From Pachyseris speciosa (Eukaryota; Cnidaria; Anthozoa; Scleractinia; Pachyseridae), in contig JAEMWC010001597.1 in assembly GCA_016490735.1 (NCBI GenBank), forward strand, positions 1-64,000: a DNA stretch of 64,000 bases. Reading direction: 5' to 3'. The notes beneath the pieces are model-generated. The model was not told where the DNA came from. It saw only the letters and a list, made by a program, of their open reading frames with translations, and ran no database searches. Position 1 is the stretch's first letter; each line of letters begins with the position of its first letter. Below are positions 7,678 to 15,908 of this stretch, one piece after another. A program made the translations under genes and the position numbers.

Positions 7678-10600
7678 ATGGGAGTTTTTAATGCTCAAAT
7701 AAATCAAGATAAAACAGAAACTGGAACTGGTGAAAGAGGCCCTGCAGGTCCAATTGGTCCCAAAGGTGAAAAAGGTGATAGAGGTCCAAAAGGTAATACA
7801 GGTGCAATTGGTCCACAAGGAGCTACTGGAGCTGTTGGTCCCAAAGGTGATGGATTCAAATTAACACAAGATGGTAATTATGACATTGAAAATAAACGTT
7901 TGACAAATATTGATGATCCAGTAAATCATTATGATTCTACTAACTTGGGATATGTTAATGATGCTGTTTTATCAATTGAAGGAACACGTGTTAATCCATT
8001 TAAATTTCTTCTTGAAGATGTATCAAAAACAACTATTCTTAGAAATGCGAATAATCTACAATTAGAAGTCTATAATAAAAGCCCTTACTCAATAAATAAA
8101 AAAGCCTTGTCTTTTGTTATTCCTTCTGCTGGTCTTACAACTGTTCTTCGTTTTGATTTGTCACAATTGGAAGTTTCAAAGTACACTTTAGTTGTTGAGT
8201 TTTATACTGATGGTAATCCAAACAATGCAACAGTTGATGACGACAATCTGTCGTCTAATTTTATTGAAGGAAAGGATTCGATAAAAAGAGCATTTCCAAA
8301 GACTCATCTTGTTGATGGTTATCTCAAGAGAATATTCTTCCTTGAAAAAACGAGAGTTGGTCAGACATCAATGGAATTATTGTTGATCTCACCATATTTA
8401 ACAAATAATGCCAAACATCATGTCATAGTTTATGGTGTTTATGGATTTTCTAATATCATTTTATCACATATTCACGACCCAGCTTTTGAAATAGAAGAAG
8501 GAAGAATTGTATTTGATCGTGAGCTTAAAATGAGTTTTAATAGAATAGTCAATGTTGCAAGCCCTATACTTCTACAAGACTGTGCAAATAGAAAATACGT
8601 TGATGATATTGCAATAGGTAAAGCGGATAAAACATATCTCAATAATAACTTTGTGAAAAAAGATGGAAGCGTTGCAATGACTTCTGATTTGAATCTTGGA
8701 GGTAACAAATTGACTAATGTAGCAGCGCCAACAGCAAACAATGATTCAGCCACAAAGGGGTATGTTGATACTGAAATTGCTGGAATTACTGGCATTGATG
8801 TTTCTCCATTTCTTAAAAAAGATGGAAGTGTTGCAATGACTGGAGATTTTGACATGGGTGACAATAAAATAACAAATGTTGGATCTCCAAACTCTGATAA
8901 AGATTCTGCCAACAAAAAGTATGTTGATGACCTTGTTTTTTCAGCATCAGGAGCTCAACGCAACCCATTCGCTTTTCTGTTAAAAGACATATCCAAGTCT
9001 TCTGCAGTCAGTGGTGCAAACCTTCAAATTGAGAATTTTGACAGATCACCTTATCACATAAAGAAGTCATCATTGTCTTTTTTCATCAAACGAAGAGGCA
9101 ACTTCACATCCAAAATTCGTTTTAATGTGACATCTTTGAGAAATGGACAGTATACATTTGTTACTGAGTTTTACTCACCATCAGATCCAAGAAGTGCTGC
9201 AATCAGTTTAACCCTTCCAACAATTAATATGCGTGACGCTGGACTGTCATTTCAAAAAGCTTTTACTAGAACTCCACACGTTGATGGTTATATTAAAATT
9301 CTTTTCCAGATAGAAAAAAGAAGTGGTGGTCAAGCGGCGATTGAGGTGGAACTTTCCAGCACAGCTCCTGCGTCTAACACCAAAACACATATCATTGTTT
9401 ATGGGGCTTATGGCTATCATACCAATTTGTCTTACTTTCTCCATGACCCAGCTTATGAAATTGAAAACGGCCATGTTGCGTTTGGTAGTAATATTGACAT
9501 GAAACTAAACAAAATCCTCAACCTGCAGGATAACCCCTCAAACCCACAAGATGCTGTAAACAAAAGTTATGTGGACCAGAGGTTGCAAACCAAACTCGAT
9601 ACGATTGCACAACAAAATCTGAATATGAACAACAATGCCATTACAGATCTTGCTCCACCTGTCCACCCAGACAACGCAGCGACGAAAAGATATACTGACG
9701 AATATTTTCTCCGAAGAGAAGGTACAGAGGCAATGTATGGTAATTTGAATATGGGTGGAAATGGAGTGACGAATTTAGCGGACGTGGTGAATGAAACTGA
9801 TGCAGTGAACTTTAGAGTTTTAAATCAAGCTGGAATAGCTATTAGATCGAACACTTTATTATTGAATGGAACAAATGCGATGGCAGCAGATATGAAACTT
9901 GGAGGGCATAAAATCATTGACTTAAAAGAAGGAACAAATAAAACTGATGCCGTAAATTTAGATCAATTAGAAAAAAGTCATATTTCATCTGCTTCTCATC
10001 CAAAGAATGCTTTCAAATATTTGATGAATGATATTGATGAAGTCAGTACTGAATATGGCTTGAAAGTCAATGGATATGTCAATTTACCTCGTTCACCACA
10101 TTTGATTTCAAAAAAGGTCATTGATATAGACTTGAATAAAGAAGCTAATCATATTTACAGAGCTAGAATTGGATTTAATATGTACACAATAAAAGATGGA
10201 AAATACACTTTCATTCTTGAATGGCTATTTCCTGATTATGAAGGAATGAATCTTAGTAGTGTAACATTCAGTGCAACTGGTGGAATTACAATTCATAAAA
10301 CTGTAGGGAGAAAATTTGATAACAGAAATGAAGATCATTCGAGATATTTATTATGGATTGAAAAACCATCAGCAAGTTCACCACCTGAATATTTATATTG
10401 TACGATTCATATTAATGCTAACCCAACTTATCCAAATAAGTACAAAGTTCATTGTGTTGCATATGGTATTGATTTTGAAGCTGTAGACGTTCCATCAAGT
10501 GTTTACGACTTCGCAGAAGCTTATAAAATCGTGAATGAAAAAATACAATTACAAACTGATTTAGATTTGAATGGACATGCCTTGATTAATAATTCATCAA

Positions 10601-11220
10601 ACTTATTTGATGGTCAAAATGGTGAATTGACAATGCTAAATAACATTAATATGAACAGCTTTCTTATAAGTGAGGCTAAACTTGGCGGTGATTTAAATCT
10701 GAATGGCTATAGAATTCATAATAATAGTTTGAATCTATTTCGTTCAAGCGTTACGGGTGTAATTATGGAAACAGCTTTCGATCTCGGAGGATTTGCTCTC
10801 TATCAGCCAAAATTAGGAGGTGATCTAGATTTGAATGGGAATGGAATAATCGGTCAAATACAATATTTAAATTGCTCTGTCAAAGCCAAACAAGGACATA
10901 ATAAGAATGCTTTAAAGCCTGTATTGATAAATGGCTCTGATTTTTTAGTCATTCATAACAATAACTTTTATATTAAGAAAATGTATATCATACAAGGAAC
11001 AAAACCCGGAATATTTTATTTAAAGACAAAAGCTGAAGGTGGTGGGCCTTTGCCATTACCAGCAACTATTTATGAACACAGACAATCTTCTTTAAGTAGA
11101 AACATCACAACGGTTAACGTCAATAAATCATTATCGAGAGGCTATTTTATAATTGACTATTCACATCCTAATAGTGGAGCATTTGATACAGCATTCACAC
11201 TTGAAGTGGTCATGAATTAA
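7678..11220 (+). CDS. Large collagen-stalk fibre protein with phage-like linkers
   Basis: The intact 1,180-residue protein starts MGVFNAQINQD. Residues 19-60 form about 14 Gly-X-Y triplets (a collagen-like stalk). After this come several linker modules of the type familiar from phage tail fibres: a GDFDMGDNKITNV-like half followed by a DSANKKYVDD-like half. Between linkers lie three related globular domains of roughly 160 residues, opening NPFKFLLEDVS (about 106), NPFAFLLKDIS (about 426) and NAFKYLMNDID (about 778). Further linker-like repeats (GDLNLNGYRIHNN and similar) precede a C-terminal beta-rich head. The design implies a trimeric attachment fibre. TCTAA at 7,661-7,665 lies 12 nt before the start. 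The next gene shares the same N-terminal pattern. Confidence 0.8.
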   Translation: MGVFNAQINQDKTETGTGERGPAGPIGPKGEKGDRGPKGNTGAIGPQGATGAVGPKGDGFKLTQDGNYDIENKRLTNIDDPVNHYDSTNLGYVNDAVLSIEGTRVNPFKFLLEDVSKTTILRNANNLQLEVYNKSPYSINKKALSFVIPSAGLTTVLRFDLSQLEVSKYTLVVEFYTDGNPNNATVDDDNLSSNFIEGKDSIKRAFPKTHLVDGYLKRIFFLEKTRVGQTSMELLLISPYLTNNAKHHVIVYGVYGFSNIILSHIHDPAFEIEEGRIVFDRELKMSFNRIVNVASPILLQDCANRKYVDDIAIGKADKTYLNNNFVKKDGSVAMTSDLNLGGNKLTNVAAPTANNDSATKGYVDTEIAGITGIDVSPFLKKDGSVAMTGDFDMGDNKITNVGSPNSDKDSANKKYVDDLVFSASGAQRNPFAFLLKDISKSSAVSGANLQIENFDRSPYHIKKSSLSFFIKRRGNFTSKIRFNVTSLRNGQYTFVTEFYSPSDPRSAAISLTLPTINMRDAGLSFQKAFTRTPHVDGYIKILFQIEKRSGGQAAIEVELSSTAPASNTKTHIIVYGAYGYHTNLSYFLHDPAYEIENGHVAFGSNIDMKLNKILNLQDNPSNPQDAVNKSYVDQRLQTKLDTIAQQNLNMNNNAITDLAPPVHPDNAATKRYTDEYFLRREGTEAMYGNLNMGGNGVTNLADVVNETDAVNFRVLNQAGIAIRSNTLLLNGTNAMAADMKLGGHKIIDLKEGTNKTDAVNLDQLEKSHISSASHPKNAFKYLMNDIDEVSTEYGLKVNGYVNLPRSPHLISKKVIDIDLNKEANHIYRARIGFNMYTIKDGKYTFILEWLFPDYEGMNLSSVTFSATGGITIHKTVGRKFDNRNEDHSRYLLWIEKPSASSPPEYLYCTIHINANPTYPNKYKVHCVAYGIDFEAVDVPSSVYDFAEAYKIVNEKIQLQTDLDLNGHALINNSSNLFDGQNGELTMLNNINMNSFLISEAKLGGDLNLNGYRIHNNSLNLFRSSVTGVIMETAFDLGGFALYQPKLGGDLDLNGNGIIGQIQYLNCSVKAKQGHNKNALKPVLINGSDFLVIHNNNFYIKKMYIIQGTKPGIFYLKTKAEGGGPLPLPATIYEHRQSSLSRNITTVNVNKSLSRGYFIIDYSHPNSGAFDTAFTLEVVMN

Positions 11221-11237
11221 TCTAAATTAATATTATA

Positions 11238-12167
11238 ATGGGTGTATTCAATCATTCACTAAATCAAGACAATAAAGGTGATAAAGGTGATAAAGGTGAT
11301 GGATTTACATTAACACAAGATGAGCATTTTGATATTGGAGGAAATAAAATAACAAATGTTAATGAAGGAACATCAGATGATGATTGTGTAACAAAAAAAC
11401 AACTAGATTTGAAGTTAGATAGAGCAACTTTTGTTATTTCAAATTCACTGCCTGGTATACCTGTTCTTGATGGAATTTCAATTGCTTTGATACCAGCTCT
11501 GTCTGTAGTGACAACTGATGCTGATGATAGAGTTTCTAGTTGGCTGGATCCTGTTAATAATGTCACTTTTACACAAACTTCTAATTCGAAAAAACCATTG
11601 TTACTGAGAGATTCAGTCAAGAAAAAGTTTTTCATACGTTTTGATGGCAGTGATGACTACTTGGAGAACAGTTCATTTGATGTTTCTAAAGTTGCTGGAC
11701 GGAGTGGAAATACTTGTACTGTTATAATCATTGCAAACACAAAACAAACAAAATATCAATCACAATTTCAATGGGGTAAGGGTTCTGTTAGATTTGGTGT
11801 TCATCTGCCTTGGATTAATGGAGCATGTTATATTGATTTCGGTTCTACATTAAATGGAAGACTTGCTGTTTCTTCTTTGGCTAATCTGACGGGAAATATT
11901 GAAGTTTTTACTGTTCGAGTTGATGGTCATAATATGGAATTTTTCAGAGGTATTTCATCAATGACACCAGTTGGAACAGGATCAATTTCAGCAACATTGA
12001 CTGGTAGTGCACAAGAAATGTTTATTGGTTGTCAAGTTCATACAGATGGTTCTGCAATTAATTTTTGTGAAATGGATCTTTATGCTTTTGCTGTTTGGCA
12101 GAAATCACTAACTAACCAAGAACTGAGAAATATGTATCGTTTCATTGAAGATTATTTTGATCTTTAA
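11238..12167 (+). CDS. Second fibre protein with collagen stub and LamG-like head
   Basis: The 309-residue protein begins MGVFNHSLNQDNKGDKGDKG: the same start as the preceding large fibre, but with only about four Gly-X-Y triplets. One phage-like linker follows (FDIGGNKITNVNEG, about residues 32-46). The rest resembles a concanavalin A-like/LamG beta-sandwich: FIRFDGSDDYLEN near 133, a long beta-rich middle, and DLYAFAVWQKSLTNQELRNM near the C-terminus. Such heads bind glycans in other systems, so a receptor-binding role is likely but inferred. It starts 12 nt after TCTAA (11,221-11,225), which abuts the stop codon of the large fibre. It could be an alternative or accessory fibre. Confidence 0.75.
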   Translation: MGVFNHSLNQDNKGDKGDKGDGFTLTQDEHFDIGGNKITNVNEGTSDDDCVTKKQLDLKLDRATFVISNSLPGIPVLDGISIALIPALSVVTTDADDRVSSWLDPVNNVTFTQTSNSKKPLLLRDSVKKKFFIRFDGSDDYLENSSFDVSKVAGRSGNTCTVIIIANTKQTKYQSQFQWGKGSVRFGVHLPWINGACYIDFGSTLNGRLAVSSLANLTGNIEVFTVRVDGHNMEFFRGISSMTPVGTGSISATLTGSAQEMFIGCQVHTDGSAINFCEMDLYAFAVWQKSLTNQELRNMYRFIEDYFDL

Positions 12168-12190
12168 ATTTTTGTCTAAACAACTGATAT

Positions 12191-12610
12191 ATGAAAGACT
12201 TATTGAGATATGTATCTTATGTTTTCAAGATTTACAAAAAAGACTACCACAATTTAGATGATTCTATATTAAAATCCTGTCTTGTATACAAATTTTTATA
12301 CCACAAGCATTTTAAAGGATATATTACTATAGATGATATCATAAAATCTCACGCAGACATAGGCCTTATTGGTCCCGGAAGCGGTCGTTTATCAAACTTC
12401 TTAGAACATACTCTTGGTTGGATTGATGTATTACAGACTCATGCTATCCTCCATGATGCATATGGAAGATTTTACAATGATTATTCATTGGGCCGTGGAT
12501 ATAGTTATGCCATATCTAAGCACCTCACAACAAAGCGAAGAAAAAGATCTCCATTATGCGGCCAGATGTCAGGAATACTGTATTGCATATTCAATAGAAT
12601 TATTGTATAA
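12191..12610 (+). CDS. Small protein with His-Asp motif, PLA2-like by appearance
   Basis: The 139-residue frame has GLIGPGSGRLSNFLEH at about 58-73, then THAILHDAYGRFY at 83-95 and GRGYSYA at 101-107. The Gly-rich loop followed by HD and Tyr recalls the phospholipase A2-like calcium loop and catalytic His-Asp, although the Cys framework of secreted PLA2 is missing, as in parvoviral versions. This is a resemblance only. From about residue 110 a second open frame overlaps (12,414-12,614), so the true C-terminus could have been shifted. TCTAA at 12,175-12,179 stands 11 nt before the ATG. Confidence 0.5.
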   Translation: MKDLLRYVSYVFKIYKKDYHNLDDSILKSCLVYKFLYHKHFKGYITIDDIIKSHADIGLIGPGSGRLSNFLEHTLGWIDVLQTHAILHDAYGRFYNDYSLGRGYSYAISKHLTTKRRKRSPLCGQMSGILYCIFNRIIV

Positions 12611-12619
12611 ATGATATAT

Positions 12620-13108
12620 ATGTCAGTCAAACGTAAGAATATATTCAACTGGAATCATATTTCAGATGAATTAACAGAAGATCAGGTAAATGAATTAAAA
12701 TCCTATTACCGAACATATCACAGAAAGTGTTGGGCTCATAAACAGGCGGTTAAACGGTTCAAAAAATGGAAATTAGCTGGTAATTCAGCGTCTATTATAT
12801 TTGCAACAGGTGGTCTTGCTGCAAGCGTGGCAACCGGTGGTGTTAGTTTGGTAGCCATCAGTACAGCATCACTTTTGATACAAGGGTGGATGAAGCATAA
12901 AAACCTAGATTTGAAAATCCAGAATTGCACATATGCTTATCAAAGCTATCAACATCTACTCAATTCAATAAAAGACAAGTTGAGAAGTGGTGATTTTGAT
13001 GCTTTAAGTATACAAATCTCAATGAAGAATATCGATGATTATGTGACTGATAATAGTCCAATTATTGATAAGTACCTACTGAAATATGATGAAAAATTCA
13101 CTGCTTGA
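12620..13108 (+). CDS. Viral membrane protein with central hydrophobic hairpin
   Basis: I choose the ATG at 12,620 (MSVKRKN, 162 residues) over the in-frame ATG at 12,611 because the latter overlaps the preceding stop region. A charged, Tyr-rich N-terminal part (YYRTYHRKCWAHKQAVKRFK) is followed at about residues 55-90 by a long Ala/Gly/Ser-rich hydrophobic stretch (SIIFATGGLAASVATGGVSL) that can form one or two membrane helices, then a helical C-terminal domain. This pattern recurs in cnidarian Polinton-like elements, but I know no assigned function. No TCTAA motif precedes it. It overlaps the end of the convergent VLTF3-like gene by 11 bp. Confidence 0.6.
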   Translation: MSVKRKNIFNWNHISDELTEDQVNELKSYYRTYHRKCWAHKQAVKRFKKWKLAGNSASIIFATGGLAASVATGGVSLVAISTASLLIQGWMKHKNLDLKIQNCTYAYQSYQHLLNSIKDKLRSGDFDALSIQISMKNIDDYVTDNSPIIDKYLLKYDEKFTA

Positions 13109-13661
13109 TAATACGAATAATCTTATCAAATCTCAACAATAGAATCTCAACCCAATATTGATCATAAAATTTTAATGTCTTCTTTGATCTTGTAACTATT
13201 ATTTCATCAAATGGTAGATCAAGCATTATGAATATTTGCTTAAGCATAAATTTGGTGCTTATCATTCTTTTACGATTCTTATTCACCGAAGGGATGATAG
13301 TGTCTATCTCTTCGAATATTTTCAATATTTTACCCTTATCTTTTACTGAAATTTGAAATCTATTCTTGCAACATATACCATTTATCACATTTTCAATATG
13401 GTACTTCCGATGATATACAGATTTTCGCTTTATTTTATACATATTATTATGAAAGTCAACGTACTCCTTACAATAATCATAACCATGGACTGAACCACAA
13501 TTTAGACAAACATTTTCACCATCATCATTAAACATTTTCTGTTTATCACAGCAAGGTGCTTTCACACTTTTAACAACTTTGACCAATAGCTGATCACAAA
13601 AAGGACATGTCAACTCCCCCATATTCTTCAATTCATTGTGGATTACTAAATTACAACTCAT
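13098..13661 (-). CDS. VLTF3-like viral late transcription factor
   Basis: The 187-residue protein carries zinc-ribbon-like cysteines: CPFC at 19-22, CCDK at 37-40 and CLNCG at 52-56. The SVYHRKYHIENV stretch at 81-92 follows, as in poxvirus VLTF3-like factors of large DNA viruses, virophages and some Polintons. VLTF3 activates late genes in poxviruses. Here it would be the natural partner of the TCTAA element found before the structural genes, though this link is inference. The frame is intact. It is the outermost gene at the right end, transcribed inward and convergent with the membrane-protein gene. A TCTCA variant lies 10 nt before its start. Confidence 0.75.
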   Translation of the reverse strand: MSCNLVIHNELKNMGELTCPFCDQLLVKVVKSVKAPCCDKQKMFNDDGENVCLNCGSVHGYDYCKEYVDFHNNMYKIKRKSVYHRKYHIENVINGICCKNRFQISVKDKGKILKIFEEIDTIIPSVNKNRKRMISTKFMLKQIFIMLDLPFDEIIVTRSKKTLKFYDQYWVEILLLRFDKIIRIIKQ

Positions 13662-13799
13662 CTATATTATATGAGATATTATTTCTTTATGCAGCTAACA
13701 CATGATAGGTGATGACTCATTCCCTGTTTTCCGGGAATGTCACGCTTGGTGATTTTTCCGAGAATGTCACGCATTTTATGAAGTGTGCTGACCTTGGTT
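13662..13799. other. Subterminal non-coding region of viral element
   Basis: No coding sequence is visible. Two direct copies of a TCCGGGAATGTCACGC-like sequence (second copy TCCGAGAATGTCACGC) lie about 30 bp apart at roughly 13,730-13,775. They may be protein-binding sites or the remnant of a terminal repeat. Confidence 0.4.
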
Positions 13800-13974
13800 C
13801 CATCAGATTGAGCAACTATAGATTCCATCAAATTAAATAACTATATATTCCATCAGATTGAACAACTATATATTCCATCAAATTAAATAACTATATATTC
13901 CATCAAATTAAATAACTATATATTCCATCAAATTAAATAACTATATATTCCATCAAATTAAATAACTATATATT
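13800..13974. repeat. Seven-copy 25-bp tandem repeat near viral right end
   Basis: A CCATCAAATTAAATAAC-type unit of 25 bp repeats at 13,800, 13,825, 13,850, 13,875, 13,900, 13,925 and 13,950. The first and third copies differ by a GATTGA variant; the last four are nearly identical. AT-rich tandem repeats just inside the termini are common in Polinton-like elements. Confidence 0.85.
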
Positions 13975-13992
13975 CCAGAATACGAGACCAGA

Positions 13993-14043
13993 ATAGTGTT
14001 TGGGAAAAACGAGATCAATTGATTTCGTACCCCCAAACACTAT
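13993..14043. repeat. 51-bp nested palindrome at presumed right terminus
   Basis: Outer arms ATAGTGTTTGGG (13,993-14,004) and CCCAAACACTAT (14,032-14,043) are perfect inverted repeats. Between them lies the near-palindrome ACGAGATCAATTGATTTCGT. Read inward from the right, the end begins AGTGTTTGGGGG, consistent with the AG-start/CT-end of Polinton termini. I take 14,041 as the likely element boundary. The left terminus is outside the window, so the terminal inverted repeat and target duplication cannot be checked. Confidence 0.5.
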
Positions 14044-14500
14044 ACTACTGTAATTACTATACAGCATCTTTGCAAAAACTTCCTAAGTTTTACACTGAGT
14101 GTCTTAAAGAGTAGGAAATATTTCAACAGAAACAAGTCTCTTCGTCATCTGACGTTCTTAACCAAATAATATGGAGTAACAAATTGATCAAAGTTGGTGG
14201 TAGATCATTATATAATTGCTCCATTGTTAACAAAGGTATTGTGAGAGTTAAAGATATTTTAGATACAGAGGGCAAATTACACAAGTGGAATACGTTAAAA
14301 AATATTCATACTACACAAGCCGAATATTTTATTTTAATGAGTATTTATGACGCCCTTCCACAAAGCTGGACAATGTTAGTTAAGGTAGGAAGACGAAGAA
14401 ACTTGGAAATGGTGCACTTTACTTTCCCATCCTCGTCCAAAATTTTGTATTGGGATATAATAAGGAAACATAAGGTCGAACCAACGGCTAAACTCCGCTA
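14044..14500 (+). pseudogene. LINE reverse-transcriptase C-terminal fragment
   Basis: From about 14,160 the plus strand encodes LIKVGGRSLYNCSIVNKGIV and RVKDILDTEGKLHKWNTL. This is the post-RT region typical of non-LTR retrotransposons in cnidarian genomes (a NKLIKV...GI..VKDLL pattern). The catalytic RT domain is absent. The open frame continues to 14,570 only because it reads into an inserted tRNA-derived repeat. The first 120 bp show nothing recognisable. Confidence 0.55.
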
Positions 14501-14502
14501 TG

Positions 14503-14847
14503 CAATTGCGAAAAGAAGCCTGAAAACAAAATTGCATAAATTTGATTTCATTTCCGTAGTTCATGTATGATTTATTTCATATATCATTCACACTCATTTC
14601 TTTCACGGGAACATATGAACCCACAATTGACCTGCTCCCAACGTCAGTGGACTTCATAGCTCAGTTGGTTAGAGCATCGCACCGGTAATCGCGAGGTCAC
14701 GGGTTCAAACCCCGTTGAAGTCCTGTATTTTTTTCAGGCTTCTTTTCGCAATTGTATAAATTGCGTTCACAACTTCGAGGATCATTCTTTATTTGATTTC
14801 ATTTCCGCAGTTCATGTATGATTTATTTCATATATCATTCACACTAA
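14503..14847 (+). repeat. Solo copy of tRNA-derived repeat inserted in LINE remnant
   Basis: This copy is the same family as the satellite at 23,640-32,596. It opens with an inverted piece of the unit (CAATTGCGAAAAGAAGCC), then one unit with a tRNA-like block at 14,649-14,722 in which the acceptor stem (GACTTCA/TGAAGTC), D-arm and T-arm pair perfectly. The insertion separates two parts of LINE coding sequence and is followed by a run of 15 G at 14,879-14,893. Confidence 0.8.
14649..14722 (+). tRNA. tRNA-Thr(GGT)-like sequence, probably not functional
   Basis: The acceptor stem is 7 of 7 paired, the D-arm is GCTC/GAGC and the T-arm is ACGGG/CCCGT with loop TTCAAAC. The anticodon loop reads CCGGTAA, giving GGT at the anticodon positions but C instead of U at position 33. 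The anticodon stem TCGCA/TCGCG cannot pair in the normal register. It lies in a repeat, so I regard it as tRNA-derived rather than a working tRNA. Confidence 0.5.
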
Positions 14848-14893
14848 AAAAACAAAACAAAAAGTCAGATTTTTGTTTGGGGGGGGGGGGGGG

Positions 14894-15211
14894 CAACTGC
14901 CCCACCTTGCCCTTATGATAGCTACGGTCCTGTTAGAAGTAAGCGATAAGGCACCCAATGTGGCGTGCAGAGCTGAACTTGGAAGATTTCCTCTTATAGC
15001 TATTAATCAGAAGATAATAAATTACATTTTATATCTCCAAAGTAAAAGTAATCACTCCATTGTTAAACAGATCTTTATGATGCCGGCAGATCTTCCCTCT
15101 TCTGGTAAAAGTAGTTTCTACTCAAATGTTATGAGGATGGCTGAATTCTATAATTTGCGAGATTTTAATCCAAGTCGCTTAACTGAAGCTAAGAACAAAC
15201 ACTTTGCAAAA
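14894..15211 (+). pseudogene. LINE C-terminal coding fragment
   Basis: The plus strand reads SDKAPNVACRAELGRFPL, then SIVKQIFMMPADLPSSGKSS and YNLRDFNPSRLTEAKNK, the C-terminal region of cnidarian L2/CR1-like LINE polyproteins. The frame is cut at 15,212 by a TTAA-flanked MITE and resumes after it. With 14,160-14,500 and 15,313-15,781 it forms a 5'-truncated LINE copy. Confidence 0.6.
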
Positions 15212-15312
15212 TTAACCCTTTCCTCCCTAAGAGTGGCTTATAGATTTTACTCTGTCTAATGCCAGACGATTTTACTTGTCAAAGGGAGACCCCTTAGGGG
15301 TTAAAGGGTTAA
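15212..15312. mobile_element. 101-bp TTAA-flanked MITE (piggyBac-like)
   Basis: TTAACCCTTT at 15,212 is mirrored by AAAGGGTTAA ending at 15,312; the inner parts CCCTAAG/CTTAGGGG also pair. TTAA on both sides with CCCTTT termini is the signature of piggyBac-type insertions. It splits a LINE reading frame, so it is younger than the LINE. Confidence 0.8.
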
Positions 15313-15908
15313 TGCGACAAAAGTATATCTTATATTGGCAACACACTATTCAATACTCCAAGAAATTAGAATTTTATAACACTTTTAAGGACGAATATAC
15401 GCTTCCTATTATTTAGGCTTTACAAGAAAACTAAATGGTAGGAAAGAATTAGTGAAACTACGAGTAGGTAATCACAAACTAATGATTGAAACTGGTAGAT
15501 ACGATCAAATCCCAAGGTTTGATAGACTCTGCCCTACTTGCGGATCGAATCAAGTTGAAGATGAAATACACTTTCTTTTTAGCTGTCCTAAATACTCAAT
15601 TCTTAAGAACAGATTTTATAGCAAAATAAAAACTCGCCTACCGAATATCACCCAATTATCCCCTGTAGAAGCTACCAAGGAATTAATGAATTCTCCTGAT
15701 TATTTTGTTAATATTGAATTGACGAAGTTCATTCTATTTTGCTTAGATTCGCGTAATAATATATTATCTAAATCAGACTGATATATCTTTAATTTGTATC
15801 TTCCATCTCATTACATTATTACATTGTTCTTGTTAAGATACGTGCTTTTGCAATACTGTATGAAATTATGGTCATGCAAATAAAGCTCCTTGTTGTTGTT
15901 GTTATTCT
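15313..15908 (+). pseudogene. LINE C-terminus with zinc-knuckle-like end and 3' tail
   Basis: A frame at about 15,320-15,410 reads WQHTIQYSKKLEFYN, and the open frame 15,452-15,781 reads KLRVGNHKLMIETGRYDQIP and RLCPTCGSNQVEDEIHFLF. The C-x2-C...H-x4-C pattern is the small zinc-binding tail common to L2/CR1-type LINE proteins. The 3' UTR continues to a CTCCTTGTTGTTGTTGTTAT microsatellite tail at about 15,890-15,908, which I take as the 3' end of the LINE. One frame break near 15,415 shows decay. Confidence 0.65.

Noticed and set aside
8472..8915. 147-residue antisense frame inside the large fibre gene, also 11,264-11,635
   Set aside because: They lie opposite intact, well-supported fibre genes and reflect codon bias of the linkers.
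13800..13974. CRISPR-like array of 25-bp repeats
   Set aside because: There are no spacers; repeats are directly tandem and lie in a eukaryotic viral element.
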